Shown one piece after another: positions 1-6,792 of a DNA stretch of 30,893 nt. Each line of letters opens with the position of its first letter. The first letter of the stretch is position 1. A program made the position numbers and the translations under genes. This stretch comes from Draconibacterium sp. (GTDB lineage: Bacteria; Bacteroidota; Bacteroidia; Bacteroidales; Prolixibacteraceae): assembly GCA_015493625.1 (NCBI GenBank), contig WGCT01000275.1:1-30893 (forward strand), given 5' to 3'. The notes under the pieces are model-generated. The model made no database searches, had not been told where the DNA came from, and saw only the letters and a program-made list of their open reading frames with translations.

Positions 1-446
1 CACTTTATAAAGGGGTTTTAACCGTTCGGGTAAAACATCGTGTGCCGGTTGTTCGGGTAATGTCCGACAACGGAAGTTACTATTTAGACGAGTACGCAAA
101 TAAAATTCCCATCTCGCAAAACTATACGGCCAATGTTTTGGTTGCCACCGGTTTTTTTACCGAAAAATATGCGAAATCGGAATTATTGCCGTTTGTTTTA
201 TATCTGAAAAACAATGAGTTCTGGAATGCTCAAATCGAACAGATTTACGTGGCAAAAGATGGCGATGTGCTTTTAACACCACTAGTTGGCGAACATATAA
301 TTGAGTTTGGTACCCTTAAAAATTATCGGAAAAAACTTCAGAAAATGAAGGCATTTTACGAACAGGTTCTGGCAAACAATAACTGGAATAAATACAAACG
401 AATTAGTCTGAAATATAAAAATCAGGTAGTTGCAAAAAAGAGATAA
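1..446 (+). CDS. ftsQ: Cell division protein FtsQ, C-terminal part (cut by window edge)
   Basis: The reading frame is open to the first base (codons in phase from position 3), so this is the end of a gene that begins outside the window; a GTG at 42 is internal, not the start. About 147 residues are visible. They match the C-terminal beta domain of FtsQ/DivIB, including the stretch around VPVVRVMSDNGSYYLDE, which resembles the family's segment where the protein refers to its own bound substrate-like strand, and a later VGEHIIEFGTLKNYRKKL segment typical of the family end. FtsQ is a single-pass membrane protein that links early and late divisome proteins in the periplasm. It lies three bases upstream of ftsA, in the usual ftsQ-ftsA-ftsZ order, which is the strongest support because FtsQ sequences are poorly conserved. 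Confidence 0.88.
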   Translation, partial: LYKGVLTVRVKHRVPVVRVMSDNGSYYLDEYANKIPISQNYTANVLVATGFFTEKYAKSELLPFVLYLKNNEFWNAQIEQIYVAKDGDVLLTPLVGEHIIEFGTLKNYRKKLQKMKAFYEQVLANNNWNKYKRISLKYKNQVVAKKR

Positions 447-449
447 ATT

Positions 450-1736
450 ATGGTTTCAAAAAGTAATCTTTCGGTTGTTATCGATATTGGCACTTCAAAA
501 ATAGCAGCGCTTGCCGGGTTTAAAAACGAGCAAGGTAAAATTGAAGTTATTGCTTATGCAAAAGGATTTTCAAAAGGAGTTAAACGCGGTGTGATTTACA
601 ACATCGAGGAGGCGGCAAACTCTATTGAAAATTGTTTGTCGGAGTTGGAAGAACAACTCGACGAGAAGATTCAGACAGCTGCCATCGCTTATGCCGGCCA
701 GCATATGAAAACCATCGATTTTCATAAATCGAGATTTACCTCCGACGATGGAGTTGTTTCGCAGTTCGATGTTGAGCATCTGTACGGCGAAGTTCAAAAA
801 ACAGAGTTCGAGCAAGACTATACGATTATTCAGGTCATTCCAACTTCGTTTGTTGTCGACGATGAAATTATTGTACAAAACCCGGTGGGTGTAACCGGCC
901 GGAAAATAGAAGCCTATTATAAACTGGTGGTAATGCCAAAACCATACATTGAAAACCTGCATCGTGTTTTCGATAAAATTGGTGTTGAAATGGGCGAGAT
1001 TACACTCTCAACACTGGCAATTGCCGAAGCTGTAATTACCGACGATGAAAAAGAGATGGGCGCCATTGTTCTCGACATGGGCGCCGGCACAACAAATATT
1101 GCTGTTTATCACGAATCGATGCTGGCACACACCGCGGTAATTCCGTTTGGTGGCAGTGTGGTTACCAAAGATATTAAAGAGGGGTGTGCCATTTTGCTGA
1201 AATGGGCAGAGCAGTTAAAAGTAAAATATGGCGGTGCACTTGGCGATTTTGCCGACGACCAGAAAGTGGTTACCATTCCTGTTCACAGCAATTTAGAGGC
1301 AAAAGAGATTTCGTTTCGTAGTCTTGCTTATATTATTCAGGCCCGGTTGGAAGAGATTATGGATAGTGTGAACCTTGAAGTGGAAAAGTCGGGAGTAGAA
1401 GAAAAACTGGGCGCCGGAGTTGTATTAACCGGTGGAACATCGAACCTCGAGCAATTTAGCTCGCTTGTAAAATACCGCACCGGAAAAGATGCAAGAATTG
1501 CAAATCTCGCCTTCAATCCGGTAGGCGATAAAAAACTGATACACGACAGTAGCTATTTTACCGCACTGGGGTTGTTGAGTTTGGTTGTAAACAAATCGGT
1601 AAATCCGATAAATAAAAAGAGAAAAAAATCGAAAACCCGAAAAGACGGATTAAAATTTATTCCTCTTTTGGGGAGAGCTGTTCAGGGGGCACTCGATTTT
1701 TTTGAAGACGAAAATGATGATTTGGCAATGAATTAA
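450..1736 (+). CDS. ftsA: Cell division protein FtsA (actin-like membrane anchor of FtsZ)
   Basis: A 428-residue protein of the actin/Hsp70 ATPase superfamily. The phosphate-1 motif DIGTSKIAAL is at residues 12-21, phosphate-2 DMGAGTTN at about 209-216 and the adenosine motif LTGGTS at 326-331. FtsA polymerises on the inner membrane, tethers FtsZ and recruits later divisome proteins. The C-terminus has a lysine/arginine-rich stretch (about 388-402) followed by a hydrophobic segment, FIPLLGRAVQGALDFF, that could act as the amphipathic membrane-targeting helix, and then an acidic tail. The gene starts three bases after ftsQ and ends 11 bases before the first ftsZ, so the genes are almost certainly co-transcribed. 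In this organism FtsA has two different FtsZ proteins as possible partners. Only the downstream one carries the canonical C-terminal peptide that FtsA binds in other bacteria. Confidence 0.97.
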   Translation: MVSKSNLSVVIDIGTSKIAALAGFKNEQGKIEVIAYAKGFSKGVKRGVIYNIEEAANSIENCLSELEEQLDEKIQTAAIAYAGQHMKTIDFHKSRFTSDDGVVSQFDVEHLYGEVQKTEFEQDYTIIQVIPTSFVVDDEIIVQNPVGVTGRKIEAYYKLVVMPKPYIENLHRVFDKIGVEMGEITLSTLAIAEAVITDDEKEMGAIVLDMGAGTTNIAVYHESMLAHTAVIPFGGSVVTKDIKEGCAILLKWAEQLKVKYGGALGDFADDQKVVTIPVHSNLEAKEISFRSLAYIIQARLEEIMDSVNLEVEKSGVEEKLGAGVVLTGGTSNLEQFSSLVKYRTGKDARIANLAFNPVGDKKLIHDSSYFTALGLLSLVVNKSVNPINKKRKKSKTRKDGLKFIPLLGRAVQGALDFFEDENDDLAMN

Positions 1737-1747
1737 AAACAACAGAT

Positions 1748-3067
1748 ATGTCCGAGGAATTAGTAAACTTTCAGCTTCCCAAAAGCGCATCATCAATAAT
1801 AAAAGTTGTGGGCGTGGGAGGCGGTGGTTGTAATGCCGTAAACCACATGTACGAAGAGGGAATAAGAGGAGTTGATTATCTTATTTGTAACACCGATGCG
1901 CAGGCGCTCGAATCGAGCCCGGTGCCGGTAAAAATTCAAATGGGAGTAACATTAACCGAAGGAAGAGGAGCAGGCAATAAACCCGAAATGGGCGAAGAAT
2001 CGGCACGCGAAAATTACGAAGATATTAAAGCCGTTTTGCAGGATAATACAAAAATGCTGTTTATTACTGCCGGAATGGGTGGAGGTACCGGAACCGGTGC
2101 CGCTCCTGTAATTGCAAGTCTGGCTCGCGAGTTAGGTATTCTTACCATTGCTGTTGTTACTGTTCCGTCGCCAGCCGAAGGGAAAAAACGGTACGGACAG
2201 GCAATGGAGGGAATTAAAAAACTTGGCGAATTTGTCGATAGTATGTTGGTTATTAGCAACCAGCGACTGCACAATATTTATGGCGATTTACCGGCTCGCG
2301 AAGCTTTTAAAATGGCCGATAACATTGTTGCAACTGCCGTGAAAGGTGTTGCCGAAATTATTACCGTACACGGCAATGTAAATATCGACTACACCGATGT
2401 GCATACGGTAATGCACAACAGCAAAGTGTTTATTATGGGCACCGGATTCTCCTCGGGCGAAGGACGCGCAATGGATGCCGTAAACAAAGCACTCGAGTCG
2501 CCGCTGCTGGATAGCAACGATATTTTCGGAACGAAAAATATCCTTCTGAACATTATCTCGGGGAAAGAGGAAATTCGTATTGGCGAGATTGGCGAAATTA
2601 TAGAAACATTGCAGGAGAAAGCCGGACAGGAAGCCGATATTATTTGGGGAAATGGCTACGATGAATCCTTGGGAGATGAAGTAAGTGTTACCATTCTGGC
2701 CACCGGATTTGTTACCAACCCGAATCAGATTCTTCAACCTAAAAAAGAGCCGGAAGTTTTTGAACTCGACAAGGAATTAGCGCCCGAAGAAGTTGTAGAT
2801 AATACAGGGGAGGAAGTTCGGATTGAACCTCTTTTTGAACAGGAAGAAGATGAAAATGAGTTTGAACCGGTCGACTCGGGATTCTTTAAAGTTAAAGAGA
2901 AAGGGAAAAAGGAGAAACCGGCCGAATCGAGAAAAGAGCGACGTAAGAAAAAACGAAGAGAGAAAACCGATGAGCCTGTGGCCGAATCGAATATAGACAG
3001 TTGGTTTTATAAAAATTTTGGAAAATTATTTAACGAAGGCGACAGTGACGATGAGCTATTAGACTAA
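1748..3067 (+). CDS. ftsZ: Divergent FtsZ paralogue (first of two tandem copies)
   Basis: A 439-residue tubulin-family GTPase. Seen: the N-terminal glycine loop GVGGGGCNAVNHM (22-34), the tubulin signature GGGTGTG (111-117), nucleotide-contact residues in EGKKR (144-148) and D191, and the catalytic T7 loop N212-I-D214-Y-T-D217. GTP binding and hydrolysis therefore look intact. Odd features compared with the next gene and the family: the loop normally PFxxEG reads PSPAEG (140-145); INNER reads ISNQR; and the C-terminus lacks an IPA(Y/F)xRR-type partner-binding peptide. Instead, after a charged linker with a strongly basic run near 395-407, it ends in SWFYKNFGKLF plus an acidic tail. Over the GTPase domain it is clearly more similar to its neighbour than not (well over half of positions identical by eye). 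It lies 11 bases after ftsA and 24 before the second ftsZ. It probably forms or modulates the Z-ring together with the second copy; its separate role is unknown. Confidence 0.93.
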   Translation: MSEELVNFQLPKSASSIIKVVGVGGGGCNAVNHMYEEGIRGVDYLICNTDAQALESSPVPVKIQMGVTLTEGRGAGNKPEMGEESARENYEDIKAVLQDNTKMLFITAGMGGGTGTGAAPVIASLARELGILTIAVVTVPSPAEGKKRYGQAMEGIKKLGEFVDSMLVISNQRLHNIYGDLPAREAFKMADNIVATAVKGVAEIITVHGNVNIDYTDVHTVMHNSKVFIMGTGFSSGEGRAMDAVNKALESPLLDSNDIFGTKNILLNIISGKEEIRIGEIGEIIETLQEKAGQEADIIWGNGYDESLGDEVSVTILATGFVTNPNQILQPKKEPEVFELDKELAPEEVVDNTGEEVRIEPLFEQEEDENEFEPVDSGFFKVKEKGKKEKPAESRKERRKKKRREKTDEPVAESNIDSWFYKNFGKLFNEGDSDDELLD

Positions 3068-3091
3068 TTGAAACCTTAAACAGAAGAGAAA

Positions 3092-4420
3092 ATGAGTGAA
3101 GAATTGGCAAACTTTTCATTTCAGGAGAAACCCGGAGCTGAGATAAAAGTAATAGGAGTTGGAGGCGGTGGCGGCAATGCCGTAAATCATATGTACGAAC
3201 AGGGAATTCGCGACGTTGATTTTGTAATTTGTAATACCGATGCACAGGCAATGGAATCGAGCCCGGTTCAGGTGCGTGTACAATTGGGAGCATCGTTAAC
3301 CGAAGGACGCGGAGCAGGAAATAAACCGCAAATTGGCGAAAAAGCAGCCCTCGAAAATATTGAAGATGTAAAAGCGGCACTATCGGAAAATACAAAAATG
3401 GTTTTTATTACCGCAGGTATGGGCGGTGGTACCGGAACGGGAGGAGCACCCATAATTGCAAAAGCGTGCAAAGAGGCCGGATATTTAACGGTTGGCATTG
3501 TAACAATTCCTTTTAGAAACGAGGGGCGCCGAAGAGTAAAACAGGCTGCCGAAGGAATTGCAGAACTCGAAAAATATGTCGATTCGTTGTTAATAATCAA
3601 TAACGAGCGAATTCGCGAGATGTACGGCGATTTTGCCATCTCGAAAGCATTTGCTATGGCCGACAATATTTTGGCTACTGCTGCAAAAGGAATTGCCGAA
3701 ATTATTACCGTTCCCGGCTATATTAATGTCGATTTTGCCGACGTGGAAACCGTTATGCGAAACAGCGGCCTGGCCGTTATGGGAGCAGGAGTTGCCGATA
3801 GCGAAAACCGTGCAATTGAGGCCATTAAAAATGCATTAAATTCACCTCTGCTTAATAATAACGACATTCGAGGAGCAAAAGATATTCTTATTAATATTAC
3901 ATCGGGAAACAACGAAGTAACAATGGCCGAAATCGACGAGATTATTGAATACATTCAAAACCGGGCGGTTTACGATGCCAATATTATTTGGGGAAACGGC
4001 AAAGAGGAGTCGTTGAACAACGCACTTTCAGTTACCGTAATTGCAACAAATCTTAGCGACGGGAAGGTTGTACAACCCACCCAACCCGATGAGGAGAAAA
4101 AGGACGAACCCCTAATTAAAGGCGACGGTTTTGTTGAATTCGACATTGAAAAAGAGAGAGAAAAAGAGGAAAACGATTTCCAGTCGCTCTATCCGTCAAC
4201 GACCAAATCACGGGCAGCATCAGCAGGAGTTCCCCTAACGCGCGACTATTCGAATTTAAGCGATGAGGATGTTGACGAACTGGAGAAAATTCCCGCCTAC
4301 AAGCGGCGACAAATAAAAATGAACGGGTCGCAAATCAAAAAAAATGTATCGAAACTCTCGGTTACAAAAGACAATAAAATTTCAGATAAAAACTCGTACC
4401 TGCACGACCAGGTCGATTAA
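3092..4420 (+). CDS. ftsZ: Cell division protein FtsZ, canonical copy (second of two)
   Basis: A 442-residue tubulin homologue that forms the cytokinetic ring. It has GVGGGGGNAVNHM near residues 22-34, the signature GGGTGTG, an unaltered PFRNEGRRR loop, INNER, and the standard T7 loop NVDFADVETVM. The variable linker begins near residue 325. The C-terminal region has the conserved partner-binding peptide ELEKIPAYKRRQI (IPAYKRRQI at 400-408), which corresponds to the IPAFLRKQ-type peptide that binds FtsA and other partners, and it ends NSYLHDQVD, an ending I associate with Bacteroidota FtsZ. This copy is therefore the best candidate for the main Z-ring protein. It follows the divergent ftsZ by 24 bases and precedes the GatB/YqeY gene by 11, all in one likely operon. 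Confidence 0.97.
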   Translation: MSEELANFSFQEKPGAEIKVIGVGGGGGNAVNHMYEQGIRDVDFVICNTDAQAMESSPVQVRVQLGASLTEGRGAGNKPQIGEKAALENIEDVKAALSENTKMVFITAGMGGGTGTGGAPIIAKACKEAGYLTVGIVTIPFRNEGRRRVKQAAEGIAELEKYVDSLLIINNERIREMYGDFAISKAFAMADNILATAAKGIAEIITVPGYINVDFADVETVMRNSGLAVMGAGVADSENRAIEAIKNALNSPLLNNNDIRGAKDILINITSGNNEVTMAEIDEIIEYIQNRAVYDANIIWGNGKEESLNNALSVTVIATNLSDGKVVQPTQPDEEKKDEPLIKGDGFVEFDIEKEREKEENDFQSLYPSTTKSRAASAGVPLTRDYSNLSDEDVDELEKIPAYKRRQIKMNGSQIKKNVSKLSVTKDNKISDKNSYLHDQVD

Positions 4421-4431
4421 AAATAACTATT

Positions 4432-4881
4432 ATGGCACTATTCGAACAAATAAACAACGACATTAAAACGGCAATGAAAGCTCGCGAAAAAGAGCGACTT
4501 CAAGTACTTCGAAACATTAAAAAAGTGATGCTCGAAGCCAAAACCGCAAAAGGAGCAACAGCCGAATTGTCCGACGAAGAGGTAATTAAAATTATCTCGA
4601 AACTCGCTAAACAGGGTAGCGATTCGGCAAAAATTTATAAAGAGCAAAACCGCGACGATTTATTTGAACAAGAGATGGCACAGGTTGCAGTTCTCGAAGA
4701 GTATCTTCCCGAAAAAATGTCGGATGAAGAGTTAACTGCCGAAGTAAAAGCAATTATAGACCAGGTGGGGGCAACCACAATGAAAGATATGGGAAAAGTG
4801 ATGGGAATTGCATCGAAAAAACTCGCCGGGAAAGCCGATGGAAAAGATATTTCGGTAAAGGTTAGAGCGTTGTTGCAGTAA
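4432..4881 (+). CDS. GatB/YqeY domain protein
   Basis: A 149-residue protein matching the YqeY family, which is homologous to the C-terminal tRNA-contacting domain of the amidotransferase subunit GatB. The N-terminus (QINNDIKTAMKAREKERLQVLR) and the second half with EEYLPEKMSDEEL and TMKDMGKVMG are characteristic; length is normal for the family. The stand-alone protein's function is not settled; a link to tRNA is inferred from the GatB domain. It is the last gene of the ftsQ-ftsA-ftsZ-ftsZ run, a position I recall as usual for this gene in Bacteroidota. It ends 62 bases from the convergent DUF2141 gene. Confidence 0.93.
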   Translation: MALFEQINNDIKTAMKAREKERLQVLRNIKKVMLEAKTAKGATAELSDEEVIKIISKLAKQGSDSAKIYKEQNRDDLFEQEMAQVAVLEEYLPEKMSDEELTAEVKAIIDQVGATTMKDMGKVMGIASKKLAGKADGKDISVKVRALLQ

Positions 4882-4943
4882 CCTTCCTGCCCCGGTTTCT
4901 TAATTGCGCTGCTACACCCCCAACAACTTGTACACAGCGCTAA

Positions 4944-5372
4944 CTATTTTAAGTTAATGGTTAACTCTACAACTTGTTCAGAGGTTACTTTTACTGCAAT
5001 CTTATCGAAATTGGGTGGGCCAAACCGGCCATAAATATTTTTCGAAAAACCATATTTTTCTTTCGGAATACCCAAAAGATTTTTATCCATTTTTTTGTTG
5101 CCATTCTCATCGTGCCAAACGGCAATACCATAAAAACCGGCAGGTATATTTTTAATTGCCACAACTAAATTCCCTTTTTTTTGCGGTTTAACCGATACGC
5201 CTTTAAACTCTTTCCCCTCATTTGGAAACGAATCTTTATTGTCGAAAATTCCAATTTCAACCGTACCATTTTTATTCTCAACTCCGGTAATTGTCAGTTT
5301 TAGCGTTCCGTTTTGAGCAAAACCCCAAAACGCAGCAGTTGCCATTATAAAAACTAAAATCAATTGTTTCAT
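4944..5372 (-). CDS. Secreted DUF2141 family protein
   Basis: A 142-residue protein starting at the ATG at 5372; the frame continues 13 codons further upstream, but this start is chosen because it begins directly with a clean signal peptide (MKQLILVFIMATAAFWGFAQ, cleavage probably after FAQ). The mature part is a beta-rich domain with the DUF2141 hallmark: AVWHDENGNKKMDKNLLGIP followed by EKYGFS and GRFGPPNFD. DENGNKKMD resembles a calcium-binding DxNxDG-like loop. The function of the family is unknown; it is probably periplasmic or surface exposed. The gene stands alone, convergent with the YqeY gene and separated from the CobW gene upstream by a GC-rich island. Confidence 0.88.
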   Translation of the reverse strand: MKQLILVFIMATAAFWGFAQNGTLKLTITGVENKNGTVEIGIFDNKDSFPNEGKEFKGVSVKPQKKGNLVVAIKNIPAGFYGIAVWHDENGNKKMDKNLLGIPKEKYGFSKNIYGRFGPPNFDKIAVKVTSEQVVELTINLK

Positions 5373-5461
5373 TTTATGCTGTTTAATAGTTAGGGTATGA
5401 TAGCCGAACAATTTAGTTGTGCATATTAATAATATTTAACAAAATAATCTGATTTTTTTCA

Positions 5462-5641
5462 GGGCGCCCGGGCGGTCTTTCCGCTATACCGGCAACAACA
5501 AAACCCAAGCTTCGCAACGTTTCGCGGGGCTTTCTTCGGCAGCCCGCTCAACTGCTACGCTACGGCTTTTGTGGCTGTCGGTGCCGCTGCAATACCTGGC
5601 GCAGGGCCAGTGTTGGTTTACCTCATCACTCCGGTATCTTC
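5462..5641. repeat. GC-rich island, probably a dispersed intergenic repeat
   Basis: This 180-base stretch is about 60% G+C by direct count, while the 60 bases just before it are about 22%. It begins with overlapping palindromes (GGGCGCCC at 5462-5469 and GCCCGGGC at 5466-5473). No start codon with a plausible product was found, although one plus-strand frame happens to be open through the stretch. The left edge, read on the minus strand as TAGCGGAAAGACCGCCCGGG, resembles from memory a repeat-like element seen between genes in other Bacteroidota genomes; that similarity is recollection, not a search. It sits between the CobW stop codon and the DUF2141 gene. Confidence 0.4.
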
Positions 5642-6541
5642 TTAACAATACGCTTTAAAACTCCTGTTCCACTCGCGCAGAGTAAATTCGGTACTAATTG
5701 CCACTAACTCGGTGGGGCGGAAATCGTTTTCCATTTCAACAATTTTAATCGAGTCGAAGGTGCATTGAACGGCGGCGGTTTTCCCTTTGGTTAAATTTAC
5801 AAAGCCTTTAATACGGTATGCTTTGGGTGCCCATTCGTTCAAAAATTGTTGCAATGCCTTGCGCGACATTTTTCGCCCGTTTTTAATTACCATCGAATTT
5901 ATTTCGGGACTGGCCATGGTTTTAACATCGCTGAAATAGAATTTATTAATGGCCCTGTTTCCCAATTCAAAATCAATATCGCAATAAGTTGTCTCTTTAA
6001 TTTCGGCAAACGGATTTGCTTTTCGCACCTCATTTTTTATCGTTTCCATTTCATTCCCAACCAAATCTGTTTTATTAACAACAATAACATCGGCCATTCG
6101 TATTTGGTGCGAAACACGCTGTTTCATCGGGCCCACTTTGGCAAAATTTTGAGCGTCGATAATACACCAGTTCGAAGCAAGGTAAATTTTCTCTGCCAGT
6201 CGCCCCGCCGAAATCACCTCCGAAATCGATGTCGTGTCAGAGAGTCCCGACGCTTCAATAATAATATTGTCAGGCCGATATTCGTCAATAAATTTTTCGA
6301 GCGAATGAACAAAATCGCCCAGCAAGCAGACGCAAAAAACCGAGCCGTTGTTAATCTCCAGCAGATTAAAATCTTTCCCCGACTTTTGCAATTCCACTCC
6401 ATCAATGTTTGCCGGGGCAAATTCGTTCTGAATAATCCCGATTTTCTTTTCACCTGAATATTGGTCAATAATACGTTTTAGGAACGTGGTTTTGCCACTT
6501 CCCAAAAAACCCGAAATAATATGGAATGGTATTTTTTGCAT
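5642..6541 (-). CDS. CobW/COG0523-type GTPase (metal chaperone-like)
   Basis: A 299-residue G3E-family P-loop GTPase. Start ATG at 6541 is chosen because the protein then begins MQKIPFHIISGFLGSGKTTF, the family's usual N-terminus; the open frame runs 24 codons further but those codons lie in a REP-like repeat. Walker A GFLGSGKT is at 11-18, the EASG motif follows near 115, and the base-specificity motif NKTD follows IVV. The metal-binding loop normally GCxCC reads GSVFCVCLLG, so it keeps a CxC pair (C70, C72) but the third cysteine is leucine. A CobW_C domain occupies the last ~90 residues. COG0523 proteins deliver or insert metals such as Zn or Co. The neighbouring corrinoid methyltransferase genes suggest a role in maturing a zinc or cobalt enzyme here; that is an inference. 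Confidence 0.9.
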   Translation of the reverse strand: MQKIPFHIISGFLGSGKTTFLKRIIDQYSGEKKIGIIQNEFAPANIDGVELQKSGKDFNLLEINNGSVFCVCLLGDFVHSLEKFIDEYRPDNIIIEASGLSDTTSISEVISAGRLAEKIYLASNWCIIDAQNFAKVGPMKQRVSHQIRMADVIVVNKTDLVGNEMETIKNEVRKANPFAEIKETTYCDIDFELGNRAINKFYFSDVKTMASPEINSMVIKNGRKMSRKALQQFLNEWAPKAYRIKGFVNLTKGKTAAVQCTFDSIKIVEMENDFRPTELVAISTEFTLREWNRSFKAYC

Positions 6542-6562
6542 TTTGTTTTTTTGATAATAATA

Positions 6563-6776
6563 GTCATTCCCGCGAAGGCAGGAATCCCCCTCCAAATAGA
6601 AAGGAATTCCCACTTTTGTGGGAATGACCGATTTAGTTTTTTAGACCCTGAAACAAGTTCAGGGTGGCGCTTTTTAATAGCATTCGTTAAAAAAATACCG
6701 TCTTGCTAAACTTGTTTCAGCATCTGTCTATTATTTTTTTATTAGTCCCATTTTTGGGTGCATTTTGGGAATGACA
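6563..6776. repeat. REP/BIME-like inverted repeat mosaic
   Basis: The gap between the CobW gene and the homocysteine methyltransferase gene is built of nested inverted repeats. GTCATTCC (6563-6570) pairs with GGAATGAC (6621-6628). Inside, ATTCCCGC/GCAGGAAT (6566-6585) forms an 8-bp stem with one mismatch, and ATTCCCAC-TTTT-GTGGGAAT (6606-6625) is a perfect 8-bp stem. A third hairpin, ACCCTGAA-N5-TTCAGGGT, lies at 6645-6665. CTGAAACAAGTT (6648-6659) is repeated inverted as AACTTGTTTCAG at 6709-6720. A further GGGAATGAC copy ends at 6776. This is the pattern of repetitive extragenic palindromes; they may act as mRNA 3' end stabilisers or terminators. Confidence 0.75.
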
Positions 6777-6792
6777 ATTATAAATATACTTA

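Noticed and set aside
1748..3067. Upstream ftsZ as a pseudogene
   Set aside because: Full length, no frameshift, all GTP-binding and T7-loop residues present, and tight operon spacing.
4906..4940. Inverted repeat GCGCTG / CAGCGC between the convergent YqeY and DUF2141 genes as a terminator
   Set aside because: Only a 6-bp stem with a 23-base loop and no adjacent T run; too weak to call.
5462..5650. Coding sequence in the GC-rich island
   Set aside because: One plus-strand frame is open but has no start codon in the island, gives an Arg/Cys-rich product typical of GC repeat translation, and runs into the antisense of the CobW gene.
6542..6613. N-terminal extension of the CobW-type gene
   Set aside because: The extra 24 codons lie in the REP-like repeat and precede a perfect family N-terminus at the ATG at 6541.
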